Origin: Propionibacteriaceae bacterium
Lineage (GTDB): Bacteria; Actinomycetota; Actinomycetes; Propionibacteriales; Propionibacteriaceae
NCBI GenBank assembly: GCA_009778725.1
Contig: WRFP01000002.1
Span: forward strand, 1 to 43,733
Reading direction: 5' to 3'
Length of the DNA stretch: 43,733 nucleotides
Both the position numbers and the translations under genes were made by a program. Position 1 is the first letter of the stretch; each line of letters begins with the position of its first letter. Below the pieces are notes generated by a model, which ran no database searches, was not told where the DNA came from, and saw nothing but the letters and a program-made list of their open reading frames with translations. Below are positions 9,901 to 15,977 of the stretch, in pieces.

Positions 9901-10291
9901 CCAAGTGTTGGCAACGGCCACTCCTCAGTTCAGCGGCACGGGCACGGCAGGCTCAACGGTCACGGTCAGCGATCAAGATGGCGTCGTGTGTGTCGCCATC
10001 GTTGGAACGGATCGTAGCTGGGCCTGTACGCCTTCGACACCGTTGGCGGGCGGTTCCCACACGATTAGGGCCGTAGCCACAGACACCTCCGGCGCAGTGT
10101 CTTCAGCCACGCAACTGACCGTCGTGGTGCAAGTGCCTCCAGTTGATACCCCGAAGCCGGGCGTCCGAGTGGAGACAGGCGGGTCTGTTCGTACCGGTTG
10201 GCCAGCAGGCGCTTGGTTTGCCGTCGCGGCGTTGGTCGGCGGACTGGGTCTGTTGTTGACTTCTTGGCGCAAGGGCAAGGTCACCGGATAG
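3929..10291 (+). CDS. Giant secreted multidomain surface protein (lyase-like, beta-helix, Ig repeats)
   Basis: A 2120-residue exported protein. Residues 1-38 form a signal peptide (MTKVNMVTRMFGVLAMVLGL, ending near PAKAD). Residues ~45-130 resemble the N-terminal RIFT barrel of YetA/PcRGLX-type exo-rhamnogalacturonan lyases (FGIALPSGEA, then NRWPDGSIRYAIL). An aromatic-rich catalytic-like region follows to ~730, then FN3 (~734-845). A right-handed beta-helix spans ~850-1240. A second beta-helix (~1255-1590) has GGGV...SGNTA repeats like POMP adhesins. Two Big_3-like (~1606-1775), one Big_2 (~1781-1865), one Big_1-like (~1869-1975) and one more Ig domain (~1985-2065) follow. The end has VETGG, a hydrophobic helix (~2097-2115) and basic residues, a degenerate sortase-type tail. 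ATG 3929 follows GAAGGCGG; ATG 3944 is an alternative. The gene is clearly GC-richer than its surroundings and sits inside a disrupted brnT, indicating acquisition by transfer. Likely role: surface-bound polysaccharide degradation or adhesion (inference). Confidence 0.85.
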   Translation: MTKVNMVTRMFGVLAMVLGLVIGGALVAIMPATPAKADPGPLATYSFTSPGWATFGIALPSGEARDGLQVGSLATQTDVKNRWPDGSIRYAILTTHVTTTGSYAITAATAATGSFTPVVPRATLTLNVETAGFGSPVVAYTSDVPATPSSDLWLNGPLVKEWRVLTAPQADGVDHPFLTNIWDVRVYDDGTGTVDATVENVRDVPEADGVVYGVDISVNGAPVYHHDASKPGPNPLSGDWSYTSADHGQVPGNWIRLTSGPNAGQVALVENVWTDGFETIPPFDTSAQTDATWETVLYHQYGSRWHRLFGTQGFVAADVVTDFAPFVAAGAVPQYLDTVPATTHSAVNTDQWQSFDLMGYGVIFTYAWAPGARPDMYLYPEWAARYMVHGTKDLRAEVLAYGDISGNFASSYTKSDPAQIVTLDEKPNYWLDARAGSGDKPSNNMQGSRNRTNNSHKSSLAYIPYLVTGDRYYNDQMMFDANWAINNTWPGATPARGSEGMLWGDAPRGFAWGLRDVIDAAFYLPDTHPYKAYFTKVMDNNLAGMDEYVGQLQNPLQFYHVPVGNVDGNPAVDPWQLTYLAWVFDHAIAQNDSPAGTAAVHNLLNSVMGAFTNAPSFLPEYAASYHLLIGTGDGSGQPLAYYTSWAELFDANFKDSSGAITVDPPPWVGYYGPEMRVASILGKKYGIPGAEDAYNFTMAQDDLARGGHVGLFMESLNERSAFAIADYTLEPTDKPATVTLSVDSNGTNVHTVVLNWVAPIANGTTSDGRAASYDVRYSTSPITEATFDSSAQVDMTIAPQSAGNAEVLYVNALETGKTYYFAEKSINADGVASEMSNVVSATAAAQPGVVQQVLVSSMAELQDAINAAPPQGVVITVKAGDYTLDNTIIVQSKNSITIQGATDNPADTVIRGDGMNGGILHNVYVNGSSYLTVKNLTLRDSYYHGIQVNNGSQYFHADNLELWDNGESAFKITAGEWGVEGTDQYSDYGLIENCHFGFTSAGARDVIEGIDGVAAKGWVVRNNVAENVRQTNGSIAYAMYFKGNSIDSVFVNNTVINSDVGISFGDGSTGYQWFRYGDTSFEHRGGLIANNVIKSTALDTGLVLRSATGFKVYNNTVWNGDAYTANSISLRVSDTQPPAGWATPQPTQNGEIVNNIFRFAIEPDYGTANQQLSDTIVKENNLAGGQSLSTALDPALFVDAANGDFHLADGATQAIGHGTNLYADVPTDFDGNSRPATGAFDIGAYQKSAATGSSQIHVRNQQELLDAVAAAHSAGEPTEIIFDNDIPVDQTIVIPSGTTATFTSSYNLEMTANAAAIGVDHGASLTIDGIAVTAADGATDTGIVVDGDLVLAAGSITGHSATQDGFGGGVTVNDTGTFTVTGGTISNNTASLNGGGVMNNGTLTISACDAISGNRAANNGGGVYNGGADATFTMDDCTISNNTAAQSGGGVYSTDYASFAMTGGEISGNTANVDGGGVWSSHSLTMSGGVITGNTSPNGGGIFVTADTGNSVVIGGTAQVTGNTFVSGPANNITLPAGVYISVGDGANGAAMPTTMLAGVTKATDNGVIVASGASAGDTAFFTADAPELSVLYDNGQIRLGVPTALESITVTTRPAKTAYTVGDSLDLTGLVVTATYSDDTTADVTADVTTSPAGGADLATVGSQTVTVTYVDGAVTKTAAFEVTVAAPPVALTSIAVTTPPSTSTYSEGEALSLSGLVLMATFSDGSTADVTQDVTTSPADGAVLASVGTQTVTVSYERDGVTKTATFQVSVTAAPVVVASISVSPSPLALLVGGTGQATAMVGPSDAADKSVTWSSSDPSVAGVDASGKVTGVGTGTATITATANDGSGVSGSTSVTVTAAPVTVASGTLWISALIATIGDPVPMIGTVVDENGVPLVGELVTLSVSGSATISAPTGVVRADRKSVTVPTGANGVAQATVTDATVETVTVTAALRDGRSLTGSPTRIDFLPKQGPTVLPPPVIATPADGQVLATATPQFSGTGTAGSTVTVSDQDGVVCVAIVGTDRSWACTPSTPLAGGSHTIRAVATDTSGAVSSATQLTVVVQVPPVDTPKPGVRVETGGSVRTGWPAGAWFAVAALVGGLGLLLTSWRKGKVTG

Positions 10292-10422
10292 GAAACGACT
10301 TTTCCAGTGTCGGGCACCCGCCTGACATCACCTTTCTGCCAGGAGGGAAGGCGGCCGCAGGGTAGGCGGTCTTGCTGCGAAACGGGTGGCGGAATGCGCC
10401 CGGATGCCATGGAGGCCTACGC

Positions 10423-10605
10423 TCGCGACCGCAGACCGGTCGTCAGTTGTCTCAACTCACCTTCATGTTTGGACTTGATGGTGGCTCGATGTGGATCCTG
10501 CCACAAGACGATGGCCTCACTGAAATTAACGCCATGCTTGAGTTTGTTGGACTCACTTTTTGCAGGATCCCACTCGAATCTAGGAGCGTGCTGAAATACG
10601 CTGTT
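10423..10605 (-). pseudogene. brnT toxin, 5' fragment
   Basis: A minus-strand frame reads FEWDPAKSESNKLKHGVNFS, then AIVLWQDPHRA. This is the conserved N-terminus of BrnT toxins (FEWD..K...N..KHGV.F..A...W.DP). The similarity runs to about LRQLTTGL near 10428 and then breaks; the frame stops at 10417. No convincing start codon survives directly upstream. The rest of BrnT lies at 3174-3283 on the same strand, in the order expected if about 7.1 kb of DNA had been inserted into the gene. Confidence 0.7.
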
Positions 10606-10689
10606 CCGAGCGAGGACGCGCTGGGCGGGTGGAGATTCGCCACCCCGCATCTTGTACACGTACTGGACGTACGTCGCAAGATGTGGGGT

Positions 10690-10887
10690 TCGAATGTCGC
10701 TCGTCCGGTGCGCCGCAGCCGGGACATGGTCATCCGGGCCAACCGACAAGTCCGCCACCGGACAATGGACCTGTTGATCGCCTCGGTCGCCCACAGCCGG
10801 GGTGCAGCGCTCATCACAGCAAACGGTTCCGATTTCATGCCACTATCCGACATCATCCCCATTCTCACCCCTGATGGAAGCCCGTGA
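10690..10887 (+). pseudogene. VapC (PIN toxin) C-terminal fragment
   Basis: About 65 residues contain RHRTMDLLIASVAHSRGAAL, then ITANGSDFMPL. This matches the third and fourth acidic motifs of VapC PIN nucleases (R.mDlLIAa.A...ga.l.T.N..DF). The first half of the PIN fold, including the D-x-N motif, is missing; upstream sequence in frame does not resemble it. No antitoxin precedes it. It is a dead toxin remnant abutting the brnT 5' fragment. Confidence 0.6.
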
Positions 10888-10930
10888 AGCGGGCAGCCTC
10901 GGGTACGGAGCCCTGGTTTTCCAACCCGGA

Positions 10931-10951
10931 ATGATCTACAATGTAGATCAT
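10931..10951 (+). promoter_or_regulatory. Perfect 21-bp palindrome over the -10 and start codon of phd-vapC
   Basis: ATGATCTACA-A-TGTAGATCAT has 10-bp perfect arms. It contains a TACAAT -10 hexamer at 10937-10942, and its last bases overlap the antitoxin ATG at 10950. Seven nt separate the -10 from the ATG, so the transcript is probably leaderless. Binding of the antitoxin here would block RNA polymerase directly. No clear -35 is seen (TGGTTT at 10914-10919 at best). Confidence 0.75.
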
Positions 10952-11228
10952 GCTAACCATTGGGATACGGGAACTGCGGCAGAACCCAACACCGGCGATC
11001 AACGAGGCCAAAGCTGGTCGAGTGGTGGCCGTGACCCAGCGCGGAGAAGTAGTAGCCCATATCACTCCTCCATCGGTCACATCCAGCACCTGGGACCGGC
11101 TCATCGCCGAAGGAAGATTGCGCCTCCCGGCTGGCGATCAGGCGACGTTGACACCGCCACTGCCCGCAGACCCAGAGCGACCGGCTCTCAGCGAAGTGCT
11201 CCAACAGATGAGGGACGCCGAGCGCTGA
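10950..11228 (+). CDS. Phd/YefM-family antitoxin
   Basis: A 92-residue protein with the typical Phd start: LTIGIRELRQNPTPAINEAK, then AGRVVAVTQRGEVVAHI. The N-terminal domain dimerises and binds DNA. The C-terminal tail (PLPADPERPALSEVLQQMRD) wraps the toxin. ATG 10950 lies 7 nt after TACAAT, so translation is probably leaderless. The stop is separated from the vapC start by one base. The C-terminal tail is nearly the same as that of the broken copy at 2587-2857, so the two derive from one family of TA modules. Confidence 0.85.
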   Translation: MLTIGIRELRQNPTPAINEAKAGRVVAVTQRGEVVAHITPPSVTSSTWDRLIAEGRLRLPAGDQATLTPPLPADPERPALSEVLQQMRDAER

Positions 11229-11229
11229 T

Positions 11230-11619
11230 ATGGACGGAACCTATTTCGACACCTCAGCCCTGGCCAAGCTCGTACGAACAGAGGATGGCAGCGCGCAAAC
11301 CGCAGAACTCTGGGAGCACTCCAGGGGATCGGCCGTATCCAGTGAACTCACGATCACTGAACTACGACGCACGGTCCGCAGCGAATCTGAGATGGTGCGG
11401 GCAAAGGCCGACGAGGTTCTGAACCTGCTCTATCTCATCCCCCTTGACCGCATGATCATCGAGGCAGCCGCACGTCTGAACCCCCAGATCCTGCGCACTC
11501 TCGACGCTTTACATCTGGCCAGCGCGCTGGCCCTGGAAGAAAACCTGATCGGTTTGGTGACCTACGACACCCGCATGGCCGACGCCGCTCGCCTGTATGG
11601 AATACCAGTCAAACCTTGA
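11230..11619 (+). CDS. VapC-family PIN ribonuclease toxin
   Basis: A 129-residue PIN toxin. YFDTSALAKLV gives the first acidic motif and SSELTITELRR the second. LRTLDALHLASALALEE carries the third (D-A-L-H-L-A) and LVTYDTRMADAARLYGI the fourth. All expected acidic positions are present and the length is typical. It is translationally coupled to the Phd-type antitoxin 1 nt upstream. The toxin is a metal-dependent RNase that halts growth when the antitoxin is degraded; its RNA target cannot be read from sequence. Confidence 0.9.
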   Translation: MDGTYFDTSALAKLVRTEDGSAQTAELWEHSRGSAVSSELTITELRRTVRSESEMVRAKADEVLNLLYLIPLDRMIIEAAARLNPQILRTLDALHLASALALEENLIGLVTYDTRMADAARLYGIPVKP

Positions 11620-11671
11620 CGGGGTGAAATCCCTACTCACCTCAACCCCGTGAAAACCCGTTTTACGGGTT
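11619..11671 (+). terminator. Two hairpins after the phd-vapC operon
   Basis: ACGGGGT (11619-11625) pairs with ACCCCGT (11645-11651), and AACCCGT (11655-11661) with ACGGGTT (11665-11671, TTT loop). The pair directly follows the vapC stop. There is no U-run, which is common in actinobacterial terminators, so the call is tentative. Confidence 0.35.
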
Positions 11672-11744
11672 CCATCAACACACCTGACAAGTACTGGCCG
11701 AGAGCATCTGCCGTACTTTGAAGCTGAACCGTCAGAGGAAAAGG

Positions 11745-11799
11745 GATGTACTTTACAAACTCAGTAAAAACCTGAACTTTGTAAAATACATTTTACATC
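11745..11799. repeat. AT-rich nested inverted repeat, operator-like
   Basis: TTTACAAA (11752-11759) and TTTGTAAA (11778-11785) are inverted 8-mers. They are flanked outside by GATGTA (11745-11750) and TTTACATC (11792-11799). The stretch is markedly AT-rich compared with both neighbours and lies between two converging genes, where no promoter is needed. It may be the regulatory region of a lost gene. Confidence 0.4.
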
Positions 11800-11854
11800 T
11801 TTGCCAGATCGGGTGGCATGCCTATGCTTACCGAGCACAAGCCAATCCGCAGAT

Positions 11855-12637
11855 TCACCAGGTGCTGTCCTGGCGCATGACGACTTCGCTGCCACCATCG
11901 ATGAAAATGATCTGCCCGCACAAGTGACTATTGGCCGTACTGCCCAACCATCCGAGCAGCGCAGCGATCTCCGAAGGCTGGGCAACATCCTTCAACAACG
12001 CCGAACCGGCGGGAATGGCTTCCTGCTCGTCAACGATCTGCGGATCATCGAACATGGTCGCTATCATCGGAGTCAGTACGGCCCCTGGAGCGACCGCATT
12101 GAGCGTGATCGAGGCCCCAGCCCACTCAGGCGTCGCAGCATGACGGCGTACCCACCGAGCAAAGGCTTGTTTCGTGGAGTTGTAAATGAAGAACGGAATC
12201 TGAGACCCGACGATGGCCTCCGCACGTGCCAGAGCCGCATCCCGCTCGCCAGCCAACATGGCATCCACCAGCTCATCGTCCACCGGCGAAATGGAAGCCA
12301 GCGAGGCAATGCCCTGCGCCCGAGGCGCCTCAGACTTCGCCAACAACGGCCGCAACCCAACCAACGTCCCCACCATGCCAAAGAAGTTCACCTTCACCGT
12401 CAACGGCGAATCCACCAGTACGCCAGCAATGCTGTACACCGAATCAACCACCCCACCACTGGCTGCGTCAACGTCGCGTACCATGGCCTCCAGCCCCTCC
12501 GGACTCGACAAATCAGCAATGACATCGGCATCATGCAAATCAACCCCGATGACCCGCTCCCCCCGCAACCTCAGCAACTCCGCCGTCGCCTTCCCAATAC
12601 CAGACGCCACCCCAGTGACAACAGATACACGTTCCAT
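11855..12637 (-). CDS. Short-chain dehydrogenase/reductase (SDR)
   Basis: A 260-residue classical SDR. The NAD(P)-binding motif is TGVASGIGKA near residue 8. The usual N-N-A-G motif is replaced by SIAGVL. The catalytic serine lies in SLASISPVDD and the catalytic pair in YNSTKQA (Y-x-x-x-K). The length and the end (IIFIDGGSEVV) are normal. The pattern is closest to the 3-alpha-hydroxysteroid-dehydrogenase-like branch, but the substrate cannot be told. ATG 12637 is preferred because GGAGG lies 5 nt upstream; an ATG 12 bases earlier would place that site inside the gene. It is on the same strand as ugd but about 185 bp away, so a role in polymer synthesis is uncertain. Confidence 0.85.
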   Translation of the reverse strand: MERVSVVTGVASGIGKATAELLRLRGERVIGVDLHDADVIADLSSPEGLEAMVRDVDAASGGVVDSVYSIAGVLVDSPLTVKVNFFGMVGTLVGLRPLLAKSEAPRAQGIASLASISPVDDELVDAMLAGERDAALARAEAIVGSQIPFFIYNSTKQAFARWVRRHAATPEWAGASITLNAVAPGAVLTPMIATMFDDPQIVDEQEAIPAGSALLKDVAQPSEIAALLGWLGSTANSHLCGQIIFIDGGSEVVMRQDSTW

Positions 12638-12821
12638 AACATCCTCCAATTGTTTATTGACTTCGGGATATGACTAACAGTGGCAACGCTTCCAAATCAC
12701 TGTCGCCACAAGCCTTCCCCGGGAAAAAGTTGAGTGTACGCCATGATGACAACGGGTACAAGAGCGTGGAAGACGTGAACAGCTTCAACCTCTAAGCCTC
12801 GGTGATGGGCCAAACTGTTCT

Positions 12822-13988
12822 TCAGTCGCGCCCGTAAAGGTCGCGCGTGTATACCTTGTCGGCAACATCTGCGAGTTCGTCAGATCGGCGATTCGTGACG
12901 ATGATGTCACTACGACGCTTGAATTCGGGCAAGTCACCCACCATCTCGTACTCCACAACCCGGCCTTTCGCCACTGAGGGTTCGTACACGATAACTTCCA
13001 CACCGGAGGCCTGCAATCTGTCGATCACTCCAAAGACCGAAGATGACCGAAAATTGTCCGAACCAGCTTTCATGATCAACCGATGAATCCCGACAACCTT
13101 TGGCTGTCGCTTCAAGATGTCGGACGCGATGAAGTCCTGCCGTGTCTCATTGGCCCGGACCACAGCAGTAATCATGTCTTGCGGGATCCCCGCATAATTG
13201 GCCAATAATTGCTTGGTATCTTTGGGCAGGCAGTATCCCCCGTAACCGAACGACGGATTGTTGTAGTGGTCTCCGATACGTGGGTCCAGACCGATTCCAG
13301 CAATGATGGCACGCGCGTCGAGGCCTTGGGAGATGGCATACGTGTCAATCTCATTGAAATAAGCAACACGCAAAGCTAAGTAGGAATTGGCGAACAACTT
13401 CACCGCTTCTGCCTCACGAGACCCAATCAACAACACTGGTACGTCAGGCGAGGCGCATCCCTGGACGAGGATGTCCGCCAAAGCCTGCCCCCTGGGTCCA
13501 CTGTCGCCAACGATGACACGGCTCGGATTCAGAGAATCGTGCAGGGCCCTCCCCTCCCGCAAGAATTCGGGAACAAACAGGATCTGGTCAGTGCCAAAGC
13601 GTTGCCTCATGTTTTCGGTGAATCCCACCGGAACTGTTGACCTGATGGCAATAGATGTATTCGGGTTCTCAGTGAGAGTCGCAGCAATGCATTCCTCTAC
13701 TGACGAGGTGTCAAAGCAGTTCGTATTCGGATCGTAGTCGGTTGGGGTCGCAATCAGTGTCCACTCCGCCCCCCTGACCGCGTCCTCCAACACGGTTGTC
13801 GCCTCTAAAGACAATTGTGTGTCCGCCATGTATTCGTGGATTTCGGATTCGGGCAGGATCGACTCCTGCCGATTGATCCTGTCAACTTTCGTCTCATCGA
13901 TATCCACCACTGTCACATGGTGATGGCGAGCCAGAACCAAGGCATTCGCGAATCCGACATAACCGGCGCCGATTACTGCAATGTTCAT
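12822..13988 (-). CDS. ugd: UDP-glucose/nucleotide-sugar 6-dehydrogenase
   Basis: A 388-residue enzyme of the UDP-glucose/GDP-mannose dehydrogenase family. The N-terminal Rossmann motif is IAVIGAGYVGFANA, followed by an acidic VVDIDETKV. The catalytic cysteine lies in GYGGYCLPKDTKQL (near residue 250). The C-terminal UDP-binding domain (~300-388) is present. It oxidises UDP-glucose to UDP-glucuronate in the cytosol with two NAD+, which suggests a uronic acid in the surface polymer or a branch. The overall pattern resembles the ~390-residue Ugd of Gram-positive and enteric capsule loci. It lies 45 bp downstream of the ABC exporter genes on the same strand and probably forms one operon with them. 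Confidence 0.92.
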   Translation of the reverse strand: MNIAVIGAGYVGFANALVLARHHHVTVVDIDETKVDRINRQESILPESEIHEYMADTQLSLEATTVLEDAVRGAEWTLIATPTDYDPNTNCFDTSSVEECIAATLTENPNTSIAIRSTVPVGFTENMRQRFGTDQILFVPEFLREGRALHDSLNPSRVIVGDSGPRGQALADILVQGCASPDVPVLLIGSREAEAVKLFANSYLALRVAYFNEIDTYAISQGLDARAIIAGIGLDPRIGDHYNNPSFGYGGYCLPKDTKQLLANYAGIPQDMITAVVRANETRQDFIASDILKRQPKVVGIHRLIMKAGSDNFRSSSVFGVIDRLQASGVEVIVYEPSVAKGRVVEYEMVGDLPEFKRRSDIIVTNRRSDELADVADKVYTRDLYGRD

Positions 13989-14033
13989 TTCCCACTTCTT
14001 CCATGGCAGCCAAGATACATCGTACTTGATTCC

Positions 14034-14804
14034 TTAGTCGGTCATGTTCTCATAAAACGCGATGGCATCGTCGATGGGCCCATCGTACATAAGGCTCCCT
14101 TGTTCAATCACTAACCCTCTGTCACAGAATTGCTTGGCAGAACCCAGCGAGTGTGTGACAAATAACAAGGTTAAATTATGTTTGACCAAAATCTCTCTCA
14201 TCCTCGCCAGACTCTTCTTGTGGAAAGCTCGGTCTCCCACTGACAAGACCTCGTCCAAGATGAGAATGTCTGGATCAAGAGAACTTGCGAAGGCAAATCC
14301 AAGCCGTGCTCGCATTCCCGATGAGTACGTCCGAAGAGGCTGATCAATGTAGGGCCCAAGTTCGGCAAACTCGACAATGTCGTCCATTCTCTGGTCTATC
14401 TCGGTCTGTGACAAACCCCACAAACGTCCCCTGAGTCTTAAATTCTGCCGCCCCGTCAACTGCGCATCGAAACCAGCGGAGAGATCCAAGAGAGCACTCA
14501 CTCGTCCATGGATCTCAACGAGGCCTGATTCCGGGGCAGTCACACCCGTGATGATCTTGAGAGCGGTGGATTTCCCGGCCCCATTTCTCCCGATCAGAGC
14601 GACTGACTCTCCACGGCGCACCATAAAACTGAGGTCATTGTTGGCTTTGACAGTTTTGAAAGAGACCTTGGGTAGAAAGGCTGACAACAGACGTTTCTGT
14701 TCAGAGCTATACAATCGATATGTCTTTGTGACATGCGAGAATCTGATCGCTGTGATGCTCCTTGTGGCAGCAGTCTGAATATATGTGGCAGGTCTAGATG
14801 ACAT
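14034..14804 (-). CDS. Polymer-export ABC transporter ATPase (TagH/Wzt-type)
   Basis: A 256-residue ATP-binding protein. It shows Walker A GRNGAGKST, signature YSSGMRARLGF, Walker B ILILDEVLSVGD and switch histidine FVTHSL. SALLDLSAGFDAQLTGRQN is diagnostic of the TagH/Wzt/KpsT exporters of teichoic acids and O-polysaccharides. There is no C-terminal carbohydrate-binding domain as in O9a Wzt, so it probably does not read a terminal modification itself. The start at 14804 is chosen because AAGGAG lies 7 nt upstream. It overlaps the permease stop by 11 nt. It powers flipping or export of the lipid-linked polymer across the membrane. Confidence 0.9.
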   Translation of the reverse strand: MSSRPATYIQTAATRSITAIRFSHVTKTYRLYSSEQKRLLSAFLPKVSFKTVKANNDLSFMVRRGESVALIGRNGAGKSTALKIITGVTAPESGLVEIHGRVSALLDLSAGFDAQLTGRQNLRLRGRLWGLSQTEIDQRMDDIVEFAELGPYIDQPLRTYSSGMRARLGFAFASSLDPDILILDEVLSVGDRAFHKKSLARMREILVKHNLTLLFVTHSLGSAKQFCDRGLVIEQGSLMYDGPIDDAIAFYENMTD

Positions 14805-15606
14805 CTGCGGTCTCCTTGCCCAATCTGCTCTGAATCCGCAAAGCCAGCAATAGCATAACAATGAAGATCGCCAGGAAAGGAGCATACAAGCCTGGGTGGG
14901 CCCAGACCCAGTACCTGTCACAAATAGCAGCCCTAAATGCCTGGATAAAGAAGGTCACCGGATTGAAAGCCAAGACGATTCTGACCCATGGGACGTTGAT
15001 TCTTGATACATCAAAGAAGACACCCGACAGCCACATCAACGGAACAGACATGACTTTGACAAGGTTGTGAAAATCCTTGCTGATCGCAGATAGGGGAGAT
15101 GCCAGTAAGGACCACACGGTGAATGTGACATGCATGACAACGATGAGAATGGGAATTTGCAGAAGATATATCGAAAATGGTGTTCGCGTGAAGACCATCG
15201 CAATCGACAAGATTCCCAGGGTCAAGACAAATATAATCACCTGGGCCACCGAGAAAAAATTTGAGATCACAGGTAGTGGAAATTGCAGCTTTGTCACAAG
15301 ATAGCTATAACGTCTGTAGACGTTGGACCCCGAGCTGATCATGGTTGACACGTAATTCCAGACAAAGAAGCCAGCAGCCAACCAGACGACGTAGGAAACC
15401 CCGTCGGCCAAGTCTTTGTTCACACGTAGGCCGATCTCAAGTGTGAACCAAAATGCGCACACATATACAATCGGCTTGGCCAGTAGCCAAATCCATCCTA
15501 ACCAGGTTCCATGAATGCTCTTCTTGAGGTCAGTGATAGCAAGGTACCAAATCTGACCACGATACGACCAGTTGTCTCCGATGATACTTCGCAATGTCTG
15601 AAACAC
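14794..15606 (-). CDS. Polymer-export ABC-2 permease (TagG/Wzm-type)
   Basis: A 270-residue integral membrane protein with about six hydrophobic segments (for example PIVYVCAFWFTLEIGL, VIIFVLTLGILSIAMVF and a final LAIFIVMLLLALRI). It has the ABC-2 amphipathic start NWSYRGQIWYLAITDLKKS. The phrases GTWLGWIWLLAKP and PLMWLSGVFFDVSRI are typical of TagG/Wzm exporters. It pairs with the ATPase encoded by the next gene, with overlapping ends. The start is GTG 15606 with GGGAG about 10 nt upstream. It is transcribed divergently from the coiled-coil methyltransferase gene. Confidence 0.9.
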   Translation of the reverse strand: MFQTLRSIIGDNWSYRGQIWYLAITDLKKSIHGTWLGWIWLLAKPIVYVCAFWFTLEIGLRVNKDLADGVSYVVWLAAGFFVWNYVSTMISSGSNVYRRYSYLVTKLQFPLPVISNFFSVAQVIIFVLTLGILSIAMVFTRTPFSIYLLQIPILIVVMHVTFTVWSLLASPLSAISKDFHNLVKVMSVPLMWLSGVFFDVSRINVPWVRIVLAFNPVTFFIQAFRAAICDRYWVWAHPGLYAPFLAIFIVMLLLALRIQSRLGKETADVI

Positions 15607-15977
15607 TACTGTGTTACTCCCGTTTGAGCCCTTGGAACTTCCATGGAGACAGATGAGCCTTTCTCGTGCCTCAATGATTCACTTCACGCCAGGCATCCCA
15701 CTTTCCATCACTTGTCGGGATGCACCAGAGTTCATCCTAATACTGCCACACATGCCAACTCATACACTCTGGTTATCTTGAGTGTCCATCGCAGAGAAAC
15801 CTGGGAAGATTGATTCAGCCAGACATACAGACATCAGAATCCAGTAGAATTTGTCACAACTGCCTGGGTGGATAATCAGAACCATCAGCGACAATGCCAC
15901 CCACTCTTCCCTTTCACGGGGCTAGTACATTTTCGTGTCGACCATCATTGAGTCAGCGACAGTTAGGAGTAAGGCGC
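15607..15977. other. Divergent intergenic region between exporter and methyltransferase
   Basis: About 370 bp without a supportable gene. It must hold the promoters of both the exporter operon (minus) and the methyltransferase/glycosyltransferase genes (plus). TAATAC at 15738-15743 is a possible -10, but no well-spaced -35 was found. A frame open from 15894 joins the methyltransferase in frame but lacks a ribosome site. Confidence 0.4.

Noticed and set aside
12670-12795. 41-codon plus-strand frame ending GYKSVEDVNSFNL between the SDR and ugd genes
   Set aside because: It looks somewhat protein-like but has no clear ribosome site and no recognised family, and it lies antisense to the flanking operon; insufficient support.
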